From positions 2,787,501 to 2,851,500 of the forward strand of contig CP073746.1 in the NCBI GenBank assembly GCA_024397995.1: DNA of 64,000 bases, written 5' to 3'. The DNA is from a bacterium SCSIO 12827. GTDB taxonomy: Bacteria; Pseudomonadota; Alphaproteobacteria; Rhodospirillales; Casp-alpha2. This document shows, one piece after another, positions 9,024 to 18,658 of the stretch; positions within the stretch are counted from its first letter, which is position 1, and each line of letters opens with the position of its first letter. Below the pieces are notes generated by a model. The model worked only from the letters and a program-made list of their open reading frames with translations. It was not told the origin of the DNA and did not search any database. A program made the position numbers and the translations under genes.

Positions 9024-11075
9024 CTATCCTTCGATCTTGGAAAAGTCGGCGACGCCTTCCAGCGCCGTCCGGATCATGGAGAGCAGTTTCAAACGGTTCT
9101 CGCGAACCTTGGCGTCGTCCGTATTGACGGTGACCTTGTCGAAGAAGGCGTCGACGGGCGCGCGCAGACCGGCCAGCGCCGCCATGGCGCCGGTGAAGTC
9201 TTCGGCCGCGACCTTTTCCACGATCGCCGGGGACGCGTCTTCGAGCGCGCTGTAGAGCGCCCGTTCCGCGTCGTCCGTCAAAAGCGTGTCGTCGGGCTGC
9301 GCTGCGTAGGACGTTGCGTCCTTCTTTTCTTCGATCTTCAGGATGTTGGCCGCGCGCCGATAGGCGGTCAAAAGATTGCCGCCGTCGTCGCTGCCAAGGA
9401 AGTCGGCCAGCGCCTCAACCCGCGCCAGCAGACGCACCAGATCGTCTTCCCCGCCAAGCGCGAACACCGCATCGATATGGTCGTGCTTCACGCCCTGTTC
9501 GCGCAGATGAACCTTCAGGCGATCGGCGAAGAAGGTCAGCAGGTCCGGCCCGACTGCATCGCCCTTACCATAAAGGTCCCGGGACTGGACGAAGGCATCA
9601 AGCAACGGCAGCCGCAGCTTGTTTTCGATGATCAGGCGGATCACGCCCAGCGCCGCACGGCGCAAGGCGTAGGGATCTTTCGAGCCCGTCGGCTTTTCGT
9701 CGATGGTCCAGAAACCAACCAGGCTGTCGATCTTGTCGGCCAGCGCCACGCAAACGCTTTCCGGCTTCGACGGGCAGGCGTCGGAGGGTCCAAGCGGCGA
9801 ATAATGCTCGGCGATGGCGGCGGCCACGGCCTCGCTCTCACCGTCGTGGCGGGCGTAATAAGCGCCCATGACGCCCTGCAGGTCCGGGAATTCACCGACC
9901 ATCCCGGTCGACAAGTCCGCCTTGGCGAGGCGCGCGGCGGAGCGCACCTTGTCGCGGTCCGCCTTGGGCACATAGTCGCAGAGGGCTGCGGCCAGAGCCT
10001 GCATGCGGTCGACCTTTTCATCGAGCGTGCCCAGCTTGGCGTGGAACACCCGGTCCTTCAGCTGCGGCGCCTTGGACGCCAGGGTCGTCTTGCGATCCTG
10101 GTCCCAGAAGAACTTGGCATCGGCCAGGCGCGCGCGTAGGACGCGTTCGTTCCCGGCGATGACCTGACGGCCGCCGTCGGCGGTTTCCCGGTTGGCGACG
10201 AGCACGAACTTGGCCGCCAGATTGCCCTTGGCGTCTTCGGTCGCGAAATATTTCTGATGCTTGCGCATGGAGGTGATGAGAACCTCCGGCGGCACGTCCA
10301 TGAATTCGGCGTCGATTCCCCCCATCAGCACGACCGGCCATTCGACCAGCCCCGCGACCTCGTCCAACAAGGCCGGGTCGTCCTTCAGGGTCACGCCGGC
10401 GCCCTTGCACATTCTGGCGGCGTCGGCGGCGATGGTCTGCTTGCGGGTGTCCGGGTCGATCACGACCTTGGCCGCCTTCATCGCCTTTTCGTAGTCGGCG
10501 AAATCGGATACCGAAATACCGGCGGGCGCCATGAAGGCGTGTCCCCGGGTGGTGACCCCGGCCTGAATGCCGGCGAATTCCAATTCCAGGCCTTCCTGAT
10601 CGTAAACCGCAAGGATCGAATGCAGCGGGCGTACCCAGCGCGCCTTGCCCGTGCCCCAGCGCATGGACTTGGGCCAGGGCAGGGCCTGCAGGGCGGCCTG
10701 GATGATGTCCGGCAGGATCAGGCGTGTCTTGCCGCCCGCCTGTTCGACCTGGGCGAACAGAAAGGTGCCCTTTTCCGTTTCCCGTTCCGTGATCTTGGTG
10801 TCCTTGGGCAGGGATTTCATGAAGCCCTGCTTGGCCTGTTCCGGCGCGTCGGCGCGGGGGCCGCGGCGTTCCTCGGAAATGTCGGCCTGCTTGGCCGGCA
10901 GGCCGTGGACGACCAGGGTCAGGCGGCGCGGGGTAACGTAGGTCTGCGCATTGGTGTAGGACAGCCCCGCACCCTTCAGACCGTCGCCGACCAGGCGTTT
11001 CAGGTCATCGGCGGCCCGCGCCTGCATGCGGGCGGGGATTTCCTCGGACAGAAGTTCCAGAAGAAGCTCGGGCAT
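9024..11075 (-). CDS. glyS: glycine--tRNA ligase beta subunit
   Basis: A 683-residue beta chain of the bacterial alpha2-beta2 glycyl-tRNA synthetase. It begins with the family N-terminus [17 protein letters not shown] and carries RGHAF and YFATED segments typical of the tRNA-binding and HD-like domains; a C-terminal anticodon-binding (DALR-like) helical region is present. It charges tRNA-Gly in the cytoplasm together with GlyQ. The start ATG at 11075 overlaps the glyQ stop by one base (TGATG), so the two chains are translationally coupled and made in equal amounts. An in-frame GTG one codon earlier is less likely. Confidence 0.96.
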   Translation of the reverse strand: MPELLLELLSEEIPARMQARAADDLKRLVGDGLKGAGLSYTNAQTYVTPRRLTLVVHGLPAKQADISEERRGPRADAPEQAKQGFMKSLPKDTKITERETEKGTFLFAQVEQAGGKTRLILPDIIQAALQALPWPKSMRWGTGKARWVRPLHSILAVYDQEGLELEFAGIQAGVTTRGHAFMAPAGISVSDFADYEKAMKAAKVVIDPDTRKQTIAADAARMCKGAGVTLKDDPALLDEVAGLVEWPVVLMGGIDAEFMDVPPEVLITSMRKHQKYFATEDAKGNLAAKFVLVANRETADGGRQVIAGNERVLRARLADAKFFWDQDRKTTLASKAPQLKDRVFHAKLGTLDEKVDRMQALAAALCDYVPKADRDKVRSAARLAKADLSTGMVGEFPDLQGVMGAYYARHDGESEAVAAAIAEHYSPLGPSDACPSKPESVCVALADKIDSLVGFWTIDEKPTGSKDPYALRRAALGVIRLIIENKLRLPLLDAFVQSRDLYGKGDAVGPDLLTFFADRLKVHLREQGVKHDHIDAVFALGGEDDLVRLLARVEALADFLGSDDGGNLLTAYRRAANILKIEEKKDATSYAAQPDDTLLTDDAERALYSALEDASPAIVEKVAAEDFTGAMAALAGLRAPVDAFFDKVTVNTDDAKVRENRLKLLSMIRTALEGVADFSKIEG

Positions 11076-11977
11076 CACGCGACCTCAACCCCTTGGGATT
11101 TCATCCAGGCCTTGGCCGATCCCTTGGCCAGATCGCGCACGCGCAGGATGAAGGCCTGGCGTTCGGTGACGCTGATGACGCCCCGCGCATCCAGAAGGTT
11201 GAACAGATGCGACGCCTTCAGACAGTAGTCATAGGCAGGCAGCGCCAGGTCTTTGGACAGCAGGTGCGCGCATTCCTTTTCCGCGTCTTCGAAATGGCGG
11301 CGCAGCATGTCGGTCGAGGCATGTTCGAAGTTATGGGCGGAATATTCCCGTTCGGCCTGCAGGAACACGTCGCCGTAGGTCTTGCCGCCCTTGTCCTTAG
11401 GCTGGCCGTCCCAATCCAGGTCATAGACGTTTTCGACGCCCTGCACGTACATGGCCAAGCGTTCCAGCCCGTAGGTGATTTCTACCGGCACCGGATCGCA
11501 TTCATAGCCACCGACCTGTTGGAAATAGGTGAACTGCGTCACTTCCATGCCGTCACACCAGACTTCCCAGCCCAGGCCCCAGGCGCCCAGGGTCGGGCTT
11601 TCCCAGTCGTCCTCGACGAAACGGATGTCGTGGGTGTCCTTGTCGATGCCGATGGCATAGAGGCTTTCCAGATAGGTCTGCTGCACGTCCGCCGGGCTCG
11701 GTTTCATGAGCACCTGAAACTGGTAATAATGCTGCAGGCGGTTTGGATTCTCGCCGTAACGACCGTCGGTCGGGCGGCGCGACGGCTGCACATAGGCGCA
11801 TTTCCACACGTCAACCGGCTTGCCCAGCGAACGCAGGGTGGTCGCCGGGTGGAAGGTCCCGGCGCCCACTTCCATGTCATAGGGCTGCAGAATCACGCAG
11901 CCCTGGTCGGCCCAGAACTGCTGAAGCGTGAGGATGAGCGACTGAAAGCTCGGCTTGTCGCCGGAGGTATTCGCCAT
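11075..11977 (-). CDS. glyQ: glycine--tRNA ligase alpha subunit
   Basis: A 300-residue alpha chain carrying the class II catalytic core: [17 protein letters not shown] at the N-terminus, [18 protein letters not shown], and the motif 2 region [19 protein letters not shown]. It activates glycine and transfers it to tRNA-Gly. The family N-terminus fits ATG at 11977; an upstream ATG at 11992 would add only five residues. It is the first gene of glyQ-glyS-ppdK. Confidence 0.96.
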   Translation of the reverse strand: MANTSGDKPSFQSLILTLQQFWADQGCVILQPYDMEVGAGTFHPATTLRSLGKPVDVWKCAYVQPSRRPTDGRYGENPNRLQHYYQFQVLMKPSPADVQQTYLESLYAIGIDKDTHDIRFVEDDWESPTLGAWGLGWEVWCDGMEVTQFTYFQQVGGYECDPVPVEITYGLERLAMYVQGVENVYDLDWDGQPKDKGGKTYGDVFLQAEREYSAHNFEHASTDMLRRHFEDAEKECAHLLSKDLALPAYDYCLKASHLFNLLDARGVISVTERQAFILRVRDLAKGSAKAWMKSQGVEVA

Positions 11978-12081
11978 GGCGGCGGGTTCCAAAGGATTTG
12001 CGGTTAAGAAATCGCGTTATGTTGCGGTGCCAGAAAATAGGGGGCGGGGTCCGGACGGTCAAGGAAGGAACCGCACCTTCG

Positions 12082-12345
12082 TTACTCCGGATAGGGACAG
12101 TCGGTTTTACCGCAATGGCGCATGCCCTGAGCGGCGACGAACGCACCACAGGTCGTGCATTCAACCATGTCCTCGACCTCGGGCATCTTGGCCTTGGCGG
12201 GCCCGGATTCCTTCATCCGGCGGGCTTCCTGGCGGTCGAGCGTGCGTTTCTGGGCCTGCATGCGGCCCAGCCACTTGAACGCGTACCACACGGCGGCGAT
12301 GGCCAAGCCCGTGAACAACAGTTTTTGGATGGAAAATCCGAACAT
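12082..12345 (-). CDS. PP0621-like small membrane protein with C-terminal Cys motif
   Basis: An 87-residue protein. One hydrophobic segment near residues 7-24 (LLFTGLAIAAVWYAFKWL) is followed by a basic, charged linker and a C-terminal four-cysteine-like motif: MVECTTCGAFV, then HCGKTDCPYPE. This layout matches the uncharacterised PP0621 family, a membrane-anchored short zinc-ribbon-like protein; that assignment is by pattern only. Function unknown. It lies between sppA-like and glyQ genes on the same strand. The cysteine spacing suggests metal binding. Confidence 0.7.
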   Translation of the reverse strand: MFGFSIQKLLFTGLAIAAVWYAFKWLGRMQAQKRTLDRQEARRMKESGPAKAKMPEVEDMVECTTCGAFVAAQGMRHCGKTDCPYPE

Positions 12346-12407
12346 GGGGCCTTTTAGGGGTTGGGCGGCAGAGCGGTCAAGGAATCCCGTGGCTTGTTAT
12401 GGCCGGA

Positions 12408-13283
12408 TTATAGCCCGAAACGGTTCCAGATCAGGCGTTCCTCAATGGCAGCCACGGCCTGGCCCGCCCAATCGGGGCCGGCGGGGGCATCGGACAGAGC
12501 GCCGAACCGCAGGCGGCCGAAAAGTCCCCGCCGCTCACCGACCAGCCGCAGCTTCACCTTGTCGCCGTAGCGCGCGCGCATGACCGCCCGCAGATCACCA
12601 AGGCCGTCGATCAGGCCCAGCTCCATGGCCTTGGTCCCGGTCCAGAAGGCGCCGGAGAACAGGTCCTTTTCCGCACCCTTGAGGCGACCGCCCCGACGGG
12701 CACGCACCATGTCCTTGAAGGCTTCGTGAATGTCTCCCTGGATGTCCTTCAGGTGTTTCACCTCGGCCGGCTTTTCCGGCTGGAACGGGTCGAGCATGGC
12801 TTTCTTGTCGCCGGACGTGTGCAGGCGGCGTTCCACCCCCAGCTTTTCGATCAGGCCCTGCAGGCCGAATCCGCCCGACACCACACCGATGGAGCCGATG
12901 ATGGAGGACGCATCCGCATAGATTTCATCAGCGGCGCAGGCCAGCCAGTAGCCGCCCGACGCGGCGACGTCTTCGGCAAAGGCGATGACGGGGATCTGCT
13001 TTTCGTCGGCCAATTGCCGGATGCGGCCGGCGATCAGAGCCGATTGCACGGGCGAGCCGCCCGGTGAATTGACGGCCAGCGCCACGGCCTTGAGATTGCG
13101 CAGCTTGAACGCGCGCTGAAGAACGCCCGCTTGGCTGCCCAGGCTGAGCCCCCGGCGAAACCCGCCCATCGCCCCGATGACACCGGACAGCCGAACCACG
13201 GCCACCGTGGGCGGCGGATCAAGCAAGGCGCCGATGACGGGAAGTGCGCCGAGACCGCGGGATTCCGGCTGGGTGTCTGACAT
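12408..13283 (-). CDS. S49 family peptidase (SppA/SohB-like)
   Basis: A 291-residue single-domain member of the signal peptide peptidase A family. The nucleophile Ser109 sits in VAASGGYWLACAADEIYA and the general base is Lys160 (or 161) in TSGDKKAMLDPF. The oxyanion-type motif VNSPGGSP precedes them. S49 peptidases degrade residual signal peptides and misfolded membrane proteins. Unlike SppA, it has no clear N-terminal membrane segment. It starts three bases after the stop of a membrane coiled-coil protein gene, so the two are probably coupled and may act together. Confidence 0.88.
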   Translation of the reverse strand: MSDTQPESRGLGALPVIGALLDPPPTVAVVRLSGVIGAMGGFRRGLSLGSQAGVLQRAFKLRNLKAVALAVNSPGGSPVQSALIAGRIRQLADEKQIPVIAFAEDVAASGGYWLACAADEIYADASSIIGSIGVVSGGFGLQGLIEKLGVERRLHTSGDKKAMLDPFQPEKPAEVKHLKDIQGDIHEAFKDMVRARRGGRLKGAEKDLFSGAFWTGTKAMELGLIDGLGDLRAVMRARYGDKVKLRLVGERRGLFGRLRFGALSDAPAGPDWAGQAVAAIEERLIWNRFGL

Positions 13284-13286
13284 GCC

Positions 13287-13718
13287 TTATTGTGCGGCCT
13301 TGCGCCCCACGCTGTCCACCGCGAAGGCGGAGGACAGATCCGGTTCATCGAAATCGGCGGCCGACCGGTTCGACTTCGCCGCCATGGCCTGTTGCAGGGC
13401 CGACAGTTTGCGAAGCTTTTCATCAAGGATGTTGAGATCCGCGCGGACCTGCGACTTGAGCGCCGCCATTTCACCATCGACAAGATCGAACTTGGCATCG
13501 GACACACTGGCAACGTCGCGGGTGATCCACTTCTGGCGCTGGAGCATTTCTTTTTCGACGTGATCTTTCAGTCGATCCAGCTCGTAGGCCAAATCGTCCT
13601 TCATCTGAATTTTGATCTGATAGACGTTCTTGGCCAGGGTGCTGACGTAGAACAACACACCCAGAACGCCCAATGCGATGAATGCGCCAATAACGGCGAT
13701 AACCGCTGCGTTACCCAC
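13287..13718 (-). CDS. membrane-anchored coiled-coil protein, function unknown
   Basis: A 143-residue protein if started at GTG 13718. An N-terminal transmembrane segment (AVIAVIGAFIALGVLGVLFYV) is followed by a long charged helical region rich in heptad-like K/E/L patterns (residues about 30-115), then a short tail. I do not recognise the family. A longer frame reaches 13859, but its extra 47 residues look non-coding and lack a ribosome binding site; the chosen GTG has GGTGA five bases upstream. The gene is three bases from the S49 peptidase gene, which suggests it could be a membrane partner or scaffold for it. Confidence 0.6.
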   Translation of the reverse strand: MGNAAVIAVIGAFIALGVLGVLFYVSTLAKNVYQIKIQMKDDLAYELDRLKDHVEKEMLQRQKWITRDVASVSDAKFDLVDGEMAALKSQVRADLNILDEKLRKLSALQQAMAAKSNRSAADFDEPDLSSAFAVDSVGRKAAQ

Positions 13719-13869
13719 TATTTCACCGGCCCCCAAAGACCGTCCCTGAATTTTTGATATTTGGCGTCGTTTCGCGCCGTATATGATGTAAGCATTCTGT
13801 AAGGAATATCCCAGGTGGAGACCGGCCTGACAAGTGACGAGACGCACAGATTTGGCCACTTTCTCGACC

Positions 13870-14631
13870 TTAGGGGCGATTTATCGCGATATCCGCATAC
13901 CCCCGTAGGATTCGATCCACAGGGGCCGAAAAATCACCTCCCGGTTCATGCAAAACCAGGGGCGTTAGCCTGCGGCGATTGGCCGCCGCGTCCTTGATTC
14001 CCTGCGCGATCATTCGCCCCGGACGGCCTTCTCCCGGCTTGCCTTGAACCGGCTGCAGGGTGACCGCGCCGAGGGAGGCCGACATGAGATCCGCCAGTTC
14101 ATCCCCCCGTCCGCCATGATGGATGAAGGTGACCGTGCCGCCGCCCCGCACCAGCCGGGCGGCCGTCCGCACCCAATCGGCCAGTTCGGCCCGCCCCTCC
14201 ACCGTCGCCATTGCCTTCACCGGATCAGGCGAAGGGCGCGAGGTGCCGGCCTTTTGAAAGGGCGGATTGGCCATGACATGATCGAACGCCCCGGCCCCGA
14301 TGCCGCCCGGCGGGGTCAGCAGGTCCCCCGCCATGAATTGGACCGCATCCGCCATGCCGTTGGCCGTGACACTTTCGCGGGCCAAGGCGATCAGCGGTTC
14401 CTGAATATCCAGGCCGGTGACCGCCACCCCGGCCACGCGATGGGCCAGACACAACGCCGCCGCCCCGGCACCGCATCCCAAGTCCAGCACGCGGTCGCCG
14501 GGCCGGGCCGGAACGGCCGCCTGCATCAGGATCGGGTCGATGGCGGAACGGTAGCCACGCCGGGGCTGATAACAGACGACCCGGCCGTCCAACAGGCGGG
14601 TCTCCTCGGCGTCTATGGCGGCAAAAGTCAT
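13870..14631 (-). CDS. tRNA1(Val) (adenine37-N6)-methyltransferase-like protein
   Basis: A 253-residue class I methyltransferase. The N-terminus LLDGRVVCYQPRRGYRSAIDPILMQA matches the TrmN6/YfiC family. The SAM site VLDLGCGAGAAALCLA is near residues 45-60 and the N6-adenine catalytic motif NPPF is near residue 122. Such enzymes methylate adenine 37 of a tRNA, but the exact tRNA is not proven for alphaproteobacterial members. The start is ATG 14631; the frame extends four codons further. Eight bases separate it from the DUF2007 gene upstream, so the two are likely co-transcribed. Confidence 0.85.
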   Translation of the reverse strand: MTFAAIDAEETRLLDGRVVCYQPRRGYRSAIDPILMQAAVPARPGDRVLDLGCGAGAAALCLAHRVAGVAVTGLDIQEPLIALARESVTANGMADAVQFMAGDLLTPPGGIGAGAFDHVMANPPFQKAGTSRPSPDPVKAMATVEGRAELADWVRTAARLVRGGGTVTFIHHGGRGDELADLMSASLGAVTLQPVQGKPGEGRPGRMIAQGIKDAAANRRRLTPLVLHEPGGDFSAPVDRILRGYADIAINRP

Positions 14632-14639
14632 GGCGCGCC

Positions 14640-14873
14640 TCAATCCAGGGGGTCGCGTTCACCGCGGGCGATTTCCTCGGCCTCGACGATGACACGCTTG
14701 GCAAGGGCAAGGTCGTCCTCGTCCACCATGATACGGCGCTGGATGGCCAGGACGTTGCCGTCCATGAAACTGGCATGCATGTCGAACACCTGGGCCGGCA
14801 CGTCGAGCGCGGCCAGCCGCGCCTGCATCCAGGACAGCAGCACGGGATCGTTGGTGCGGAACAATTCGACCAT
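14640..14873 (-). CDS. DUF2007 domain protein
   Basis: A 77-residue protein: ELFRTNDPVLLSWMQARLAALDV, then a segment with FDMHASFMDG and RIMVDEDDLALAKRVI. This is the DUF2007 (putative signal-transducing, PII-like fold) pattern. Its function is unknown. ATG 14873 has a G-rich stretch just upstream; the longer frame to 15047 runs through the promoter region of the divergent prenyl synthase gene and is rejected. The gene is commonly found beside the polyprenyl synthase gene in related bacteria. Confidence 0.8.
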   Translation of the reverse strand: MVELFRTNDPVLLSWMQARLAALDVPAQVFDMHASFMDGNVLAIQRRIMVDEDDLALAKRVIVEAEEIARGERDPLD

Positions 14874-14991
14874 GGCGCCCCCCTTCCCCGCCCCGTCCGT
14901 CGCAGTTGACCATGGGGCCTGACGGTCCCTATGCTCACGGCTCCTGGAACAACCGTCAAGCGACGAACAATCGGATATAAGGGGAAGCGCC

Positions 14992-16008
14992 GTGGCCCTT
15001 GTGGTCGACCTTGAAGGCGAACGCCAAAAGAAACCCAACCTGGACAAGCTTCAGGCCCTGGTCGCCGACGACCTGAAGGCCGTGAACGAGGTCATCGTCC
15101 AGCGCATGGAAAGCTCGGTCGCCCTGATTCCGCAGCTTGCGGGGCATCTGGTCGCGTCCGGCGGCAAGCGTCTGCGTCCCATCCTGACTCTCGCCTCGGC
15201 CCGTATGTGCGGCTACCAAGGCAACCGCCACATCCCGCTGGCCGCCTGCGTCGAATTCATCCATACGGCGACCCTTCTGCACGACGACGTGGTCGATGAA
15301 AGCGAACTGCGCCGGGGCCAGGCATCAGCCAACGCGGTCTGGGGCAATCAGGCCAGCGTGCTGGTCGGCGATTTCCTGTTTTCCCGCGCGTTCCAGGTGA
15401 TGGTCGCCGACGGCGCGATCAAGGTGCTGAAAATTCTGTCCGATGCCTCGGCGGTGATCGCCGAGGGCGAGGTCATGCAACTGATGACCACCGGCGATAC
15501 GGCAACAGGCGAAGCCAACTATCTGGAAGTCATCACCGCCAAGACGGCGGAACTGTTCGCCGCCGCCTGCCGCATCGGCGCCGTGGTCGCCGAACGCCCC
15601 AAGGCGGAAGAAGACGCCCTGTTGTCCTACGGCACCAATCTGGGCATCGCGTTTCAGTTGATCGACGACGTGTTGGACTATTCCGCCAAGCAGGCCGAAC
15701 TGGGCAAGACCGTGGGCGACGATTTCCGCGAGGGTAAGATTTCGCTGCCGACGATCCTGGCGTTCAACCGAGGCAACGAGGCCGAACGCACGTTCTGGCG
15801 CCGCACGCTTGAGGACATGGACCAGACCGACGACGATCTGGCCCATGCCATCACCCTGATGACCAAGCATCATGCCCTGTCCGACACGGTCGACCGGGCG
15901 CGGCATTACGGCGCCGTGGCGCGTGATGCGCTCGGCATCTTCCCCGACAACGCGCAGAAACAGGCACTTCTGGAACTGGTCGATTTCTGTATTGAGCGGG
16001 CGTACTGA
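14992..16008 (+). CDS. ispB: polyprenyl diphosphate synthase (octaprenyl/decaprenyl type)
   Basis: A 338-residue all-trans polyprenyl synthase. The first aspartate-rich motif is in TATLLHDDVVDESELRRG and the second in FQLIDDVLDY. It extends farnesyl diphosphate with isopentenyl diphosphate to make the ubiquinone side chain. Chain length (C40 or C50) cannot be read with certainty; alphaproteobacteria usually make Q-10. The start is GTG at 14992. It is transcribed divergently from the DUF2007 gene. Confidence 0.93.
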   Translation: MALVVDLEGERQKKPNLDKLQALVADDLKAVNEVIVQRMESSVALIPQLAGHLVASGGKRLRPILTLASARMCGYQGNRHIPLAACVEFIHTATLLHDDVVDESELRRGQASANAVWGNQASVLVGDFLFSRAFQVMVADGAIKVLKILSDASAVIAEGEVMQLMTTGDTATGEANYLEVITAKTAELFAAACRIGAVVAERPKAEEDALLSYGTNLGIAFQLIDDVLDYSAKQAELGKTVGDDFREGKISLPTILAFNRGNEAERTFWRRTLEDMDQTDDDLAHAITLMTKHHALSDTVDRARHYGAVARDALGIFPDNAQKQALLELVDFCIERAY

Positions 16009-16050
16009 CCTAAATTCTGCGTCCGGCGCCGGCTGGCCGCGATCCCCGGT

Positions 16051-16323
16051 TCAGTCCTTGGACTTCTTGCCGCGCGGTTTCAACTTCGCGCTGTCCTTGC
16101 CGTCGAAATCGCCGACGCCGCTTTCGATGGCATAGCAGGCCAGCCGGACGGACAGCGGAATCTCCACCGTCTTTCCGTCGCGCTCACCCTTTTCATAGTA
16201 CTGGATGATGCGGGGCTTCAGGCCCAGCGCCTTTGCCGCGTCCTTCTGCGACAACTTGTGGCGCTTGCGCCAATGCCGGAATGCGTCGCCGTCCATGCTC
16301 ATGTTCTGTAACTCAAGTGTCAT
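16051..16323 (-). CDS. small XRE-type helix-turn-helix protein
   Basis: A 90-residue protein. The HTH lies at about residues 14-50 (FRHWRKRHKLSQKDAAKALGL, then RIIQYYEKGER), typical of Cro/CI-type DNA-binding domains. The C-terminus is lysine-rich (LKPRGKKSKD). No effector domain is visible. The gene starts six bases after the stop of a ParA-type ATPase gene, so both are probably translated from one message with the CYTH-CHAD gene upstream. It may be the operon's regulator or the DNA/cargo-binding partner of the ATPase; neither is proven. A start at Met10 (16296) is possible. Confidence 0.82.
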   Translation of the reverse strand: MTLELQNMSMDGDAFRHWRKRHKLSQKDAAKALGLKPRIIQYYEKGERDGKTVEIPLSVRLACYAIESGVGDFDGKDSAKLKPRGKKSKD

Positions 16324-16329
16324 GACAAT

Positions 16330-16956
16330 CTAGTTCGTCTCGACAAAGGTGATCAATGGGGACCAATCCGCCTGAGCATCCAGGGATCGCCGATCACCCT
16401 TGTCGAACACGCTGACGCCCGAATAGGCCCCATCCGTGTAAAGCGCCCGGTCGGCGATGATCGTCCCCACCGGATGTTCCAGGGTTGCGATGAACGTGTC
16501 CAATTCCTGGGCCGAACGCGTGCGCGCCCGCACCCGGTTACCGACCAGGATTACCGGCTTTTTATGGCTGCGGATCGGCTTCAGATCGTCGACTTTCTTC
16601 AGGAACCGCTGCGTCGCCGCCTGATCGAAAGCCGAGGGCAGGATCGGCAGGATGATGACCTCGGCCATCTTCAGCAGTTCGCGGAACCGCGCCAGGCCGA
16701 GCGCCGCCGGCGCATCGATGACCAGGCGCTGCACCTTCTTGGGCGGCGCCTTGAACGTCTTGGTCCAATCCAGCCCGGTGATGTCCGGAAGGTCCGCAGG
16801 GCGACGCTTGAGCCAGGACAGGCTGCTTTTCTGGCGGTCGACATCGGCCAGCGCCGTGTTCAGACCGCCCTGGGCGAAGGCCGCGGCCAGGTTCGTCGCG
16901 ATGGTTGTCTTGCCGCAACCGCCCTTGGAATTTGCGATCAGAATCGCGCGCGCCAT
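16330..16956 (-). CDS. orphan ParA/MinD-type ATPase
   Basis: A 208-residue ATPase with the deviant Walker A motif KGGCGKTT at residues 11-18, including the signature lysine of the ParA/MinD family. The Walker A' segment is DVDRQKSS (residues 38-45), closer to the orphan or MipZ-like ParA forms than to plasmid ParA, which has DPQG. The Walker B-like strand VQRLVIDAPAAL is near residue 80. No parB or parS is visible here. It is short, with no N-terminal DNA-binding extension. It lies between the CYTH-CHAD and XRE genes on the same strand (31 and 6 bases), which suggests a three-gene unit. Confidence 0.88.
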   Translation of the reverse strand: MARAILIANSKGGCGKTTIATNLAAAFAQGGLNTALADVDRQKSSLSWLKRRPADLPDITGLDWTKTFKAPPKKVQRLVIDAPAALGLARFRELLKMAEVIILPILPSAFDQAATQRFLKKVDDLKPIRSHKKPVILVGNRVRARTRSAQELDTFIATLEHPVGTIIADRALYTDGAYSGVSVFDKGDRRSLDAQADWSPLITFVETN

Positions 16957-16987
16957 ATCCGTCGTCCCTCTGCCAACTTGCCGGTGG

Positions 16988-18658
16988 CTATTTGCCCTTG
17001 CGCCAGAACGGCCGGGCGTTGGTGAACGTGTCCCAATCGGTCAGCAGGCGCGGTTCACTGTCGTAGAGCCCCCGCGCGTGCCAGCCCATGATGGCGGCCG
17101 AGGCCTTGTCGATCGCCGCTGCCTTGCCGCCCCGTCCGCCCGGATGGTCGGCCGCCAGATCGGCCAGCAAGGTTTCCGCCACGGCGACATCGTTGAGATG
17201 ACCGAAATCGTCCTGCAAGCGTTCCAGCGCGCGCAGATATTTCTTCTTGGCGGGCGAGTCATACAGCGCCTGCAGAAAATCCGTGTTGTAGCGCAGCTTC
17301 TTGAGCCGGATGCGCAACAGATGCCGCGCCGGCACATCCAGTTTCGCCAGGCCGTCGCCGGCGCGCAGCGCCTTCTTGTGCGCGCGGTTCAGGATCGAGG
17401 CTGCCCAATCCATGATCGGCTGGGCCAGCGGGTGATCCGGCGGACAGGGCTGCGGGGCCCAGCCCTGGGTTTCCGTGAAGGCCGACAGGCGCAGCACCAG
17501 CCCGGCATAGCGGGGCGACTTCAGGGCTTCGCGTACCAGGGCATAGGCGTCGAGCCGGCGATCTTCGGCGGCGGCGGCCAATTCGATCATGGCCGCCGGC
17601 TCGACCCCCGCCTTTTTCGGCGGGCCGAGAATTTCGGCGACGAACACGTCCCAATCGCGGGCCGGGCCGAACTGATCAGCAATCCATTTCAATTCCGCCT
17701 TCAACCAGTCCACCCGGGCCGGATCAAGCAGCTTGGAAAACACCGACAGCATGGAGCGCATGCGCCGGACGGCGACGCGGAACTGATGCACGCCTTCCGG
17801 ATCCGTGCCCTCGATGGCCGGCCCCTCGTTGGCCAACATGTGGCGGGTACCCGCGCGCAAAATCTCGGCGATGGCCGCGTTGACCGATTGATCGGGGCGC
17901 AGGATCGTGCGTCCGGCGCGCACGGGAACAACCTTGGGCGGCGTCAGCAGCCGGTAGCCGCGCGCCGCCTTGGTTTCCTGAATAATGGTCAGGCCCGCCG
18001 TCTGCTGTAGCTCCAGCGCCACCTCGAACAGGTCGCGGGGATCGCCCTGCAACAGTTCCAGTTCGCATTCCTGGATCTTCTCGCGCAGTTTGGCCCGGGC
18101 GCCCTTTACCGGGGTGCCCGCGGCGTTGCGATTGACGGCGACGACCTCGCCGTTGTCGATGGCGATTTCGATGCGGCTTTCCGGGCCCATGGCACCGCGG
18201 CGGGTGACCACCGCCCGCTCGCGGGTAAAGCGGGTGCGGAAAGTTTCCTGCAACTCGCCGGGCAGGACAAGTCCCATGACCTCGACCGCCGCCTCGGGCA
18301 ACAGGTCCAGACGCGGGGTCAGGCTGTCGACTTCCTGTTCCCATTCGCCGCGCGCGAACAGGGCGCCGGTGCCGTCGTTTTGCGATTTCACGTTCTGGAT
18401 GAACCGGCCCTTCTTGCGGCGCACGCGCAAGGTCGCCCCCCGCCGGCCAAGCCGCATGTCCGGGGTGTCGTAATAGACACTTTCCAGATCGTCGGTAACC
18501 CAGGTGAGGTTGTTGCTGGACAGGCCTTGGGCCACCTTCCGGACGGCGCGCAGTTGGGCAGCCGTGCCGCCCAGCTTGCATTCGTATTCCCGGTCGCCTG
18601 TTCCATCGGCCTGGGGTGCCGTTGACGTCAATGACACGCCTCCCCGACCACGCTGCAT
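16988..18658 (-). CDS. CYTH and CHAD domain protein
   Basis: A 556-residue protein from ATG 18658. The N-terminal CYTH (triphosphate tunnel) domain carries the ExExK signature EYECK at residues 24-28. The C-terminal half is a CHAD helical domain, recognisable by VHQFRVAVRRMRSMLSVF and RIRLKKLRYNTDFLQALY, both rich in conserved basic residues. CYTH enzymes hydrolyse inorganic triphosphate or similar; CHAD domains bind polyphosphate and are found on polyphosphate granules in some bacteria. Start is uncertain: a TTG at 18631 has an ideal GGAGG seven bases upstream and may be the true start. First gene of the probable CHAD-ParA-XRE operon. Confidence 0.9.
   Translation of the reverse strand: MQRGRGGVSLTSTAPQADGTGDREYECKLGGTAAQLRAVRKVAQGLSSNNLTWVTDDLESVYYDTPDMRLGRRGATLRVRRKKGRFIQNVKSQNDGTGALFARGEWEQEVDSLTPRLDLLPEAAVEVMGLVLPGELQETFRTRFTRERAVVTRRGAMGPESRIEIAIDNGEVVAVNRNAAGTPVKGARAKLREKIQECELELLQGDPRDLFEVALELQQTAGLTIIQETKAARGYRLLTPPKVVPVRAGRTILRPDQSVNAAIAEILRAGTRHMLANEGPAIEGTDPEGVHQFRVAVRRMRSMLSVFSKLLDPARVDWLKAELKWIADQFGPARDWDVFVAEILGPPKKAGVEPAAMIELAAAAEDRRLDAYALVREALKSPRYAGLVLRLSAFTETQGWAPQPCPPDHPLAQPIMDWAASILNRAHKKALRAGDGLAKLDVPARHLLRIRLKKLRYNTDFLQALYDSPAKKKYLRALERLQDDFGHLNDVAVAETLLADLAADHPGGRGGKAAAIDKASAAIMGWHARGLYDSEPRLLTDWDTFTNARPFWRKGK

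Noticed and set aside
7256-9127. 623-residue open frame on the plus strand opposite ppdK
   Set aside because: It is an antisense shadow of the GC-rich ppdK gene; composition is Gly/His/Val/Arg-rich with no known motif, and ppdK has full family motifs.
16330-16956. Plasmid-type partition system
   Set aside because: Walker A' is DVDRQKSS rather than DPQG, and no parB or parS is nearby; chromosomal orphan ParA is more likely.
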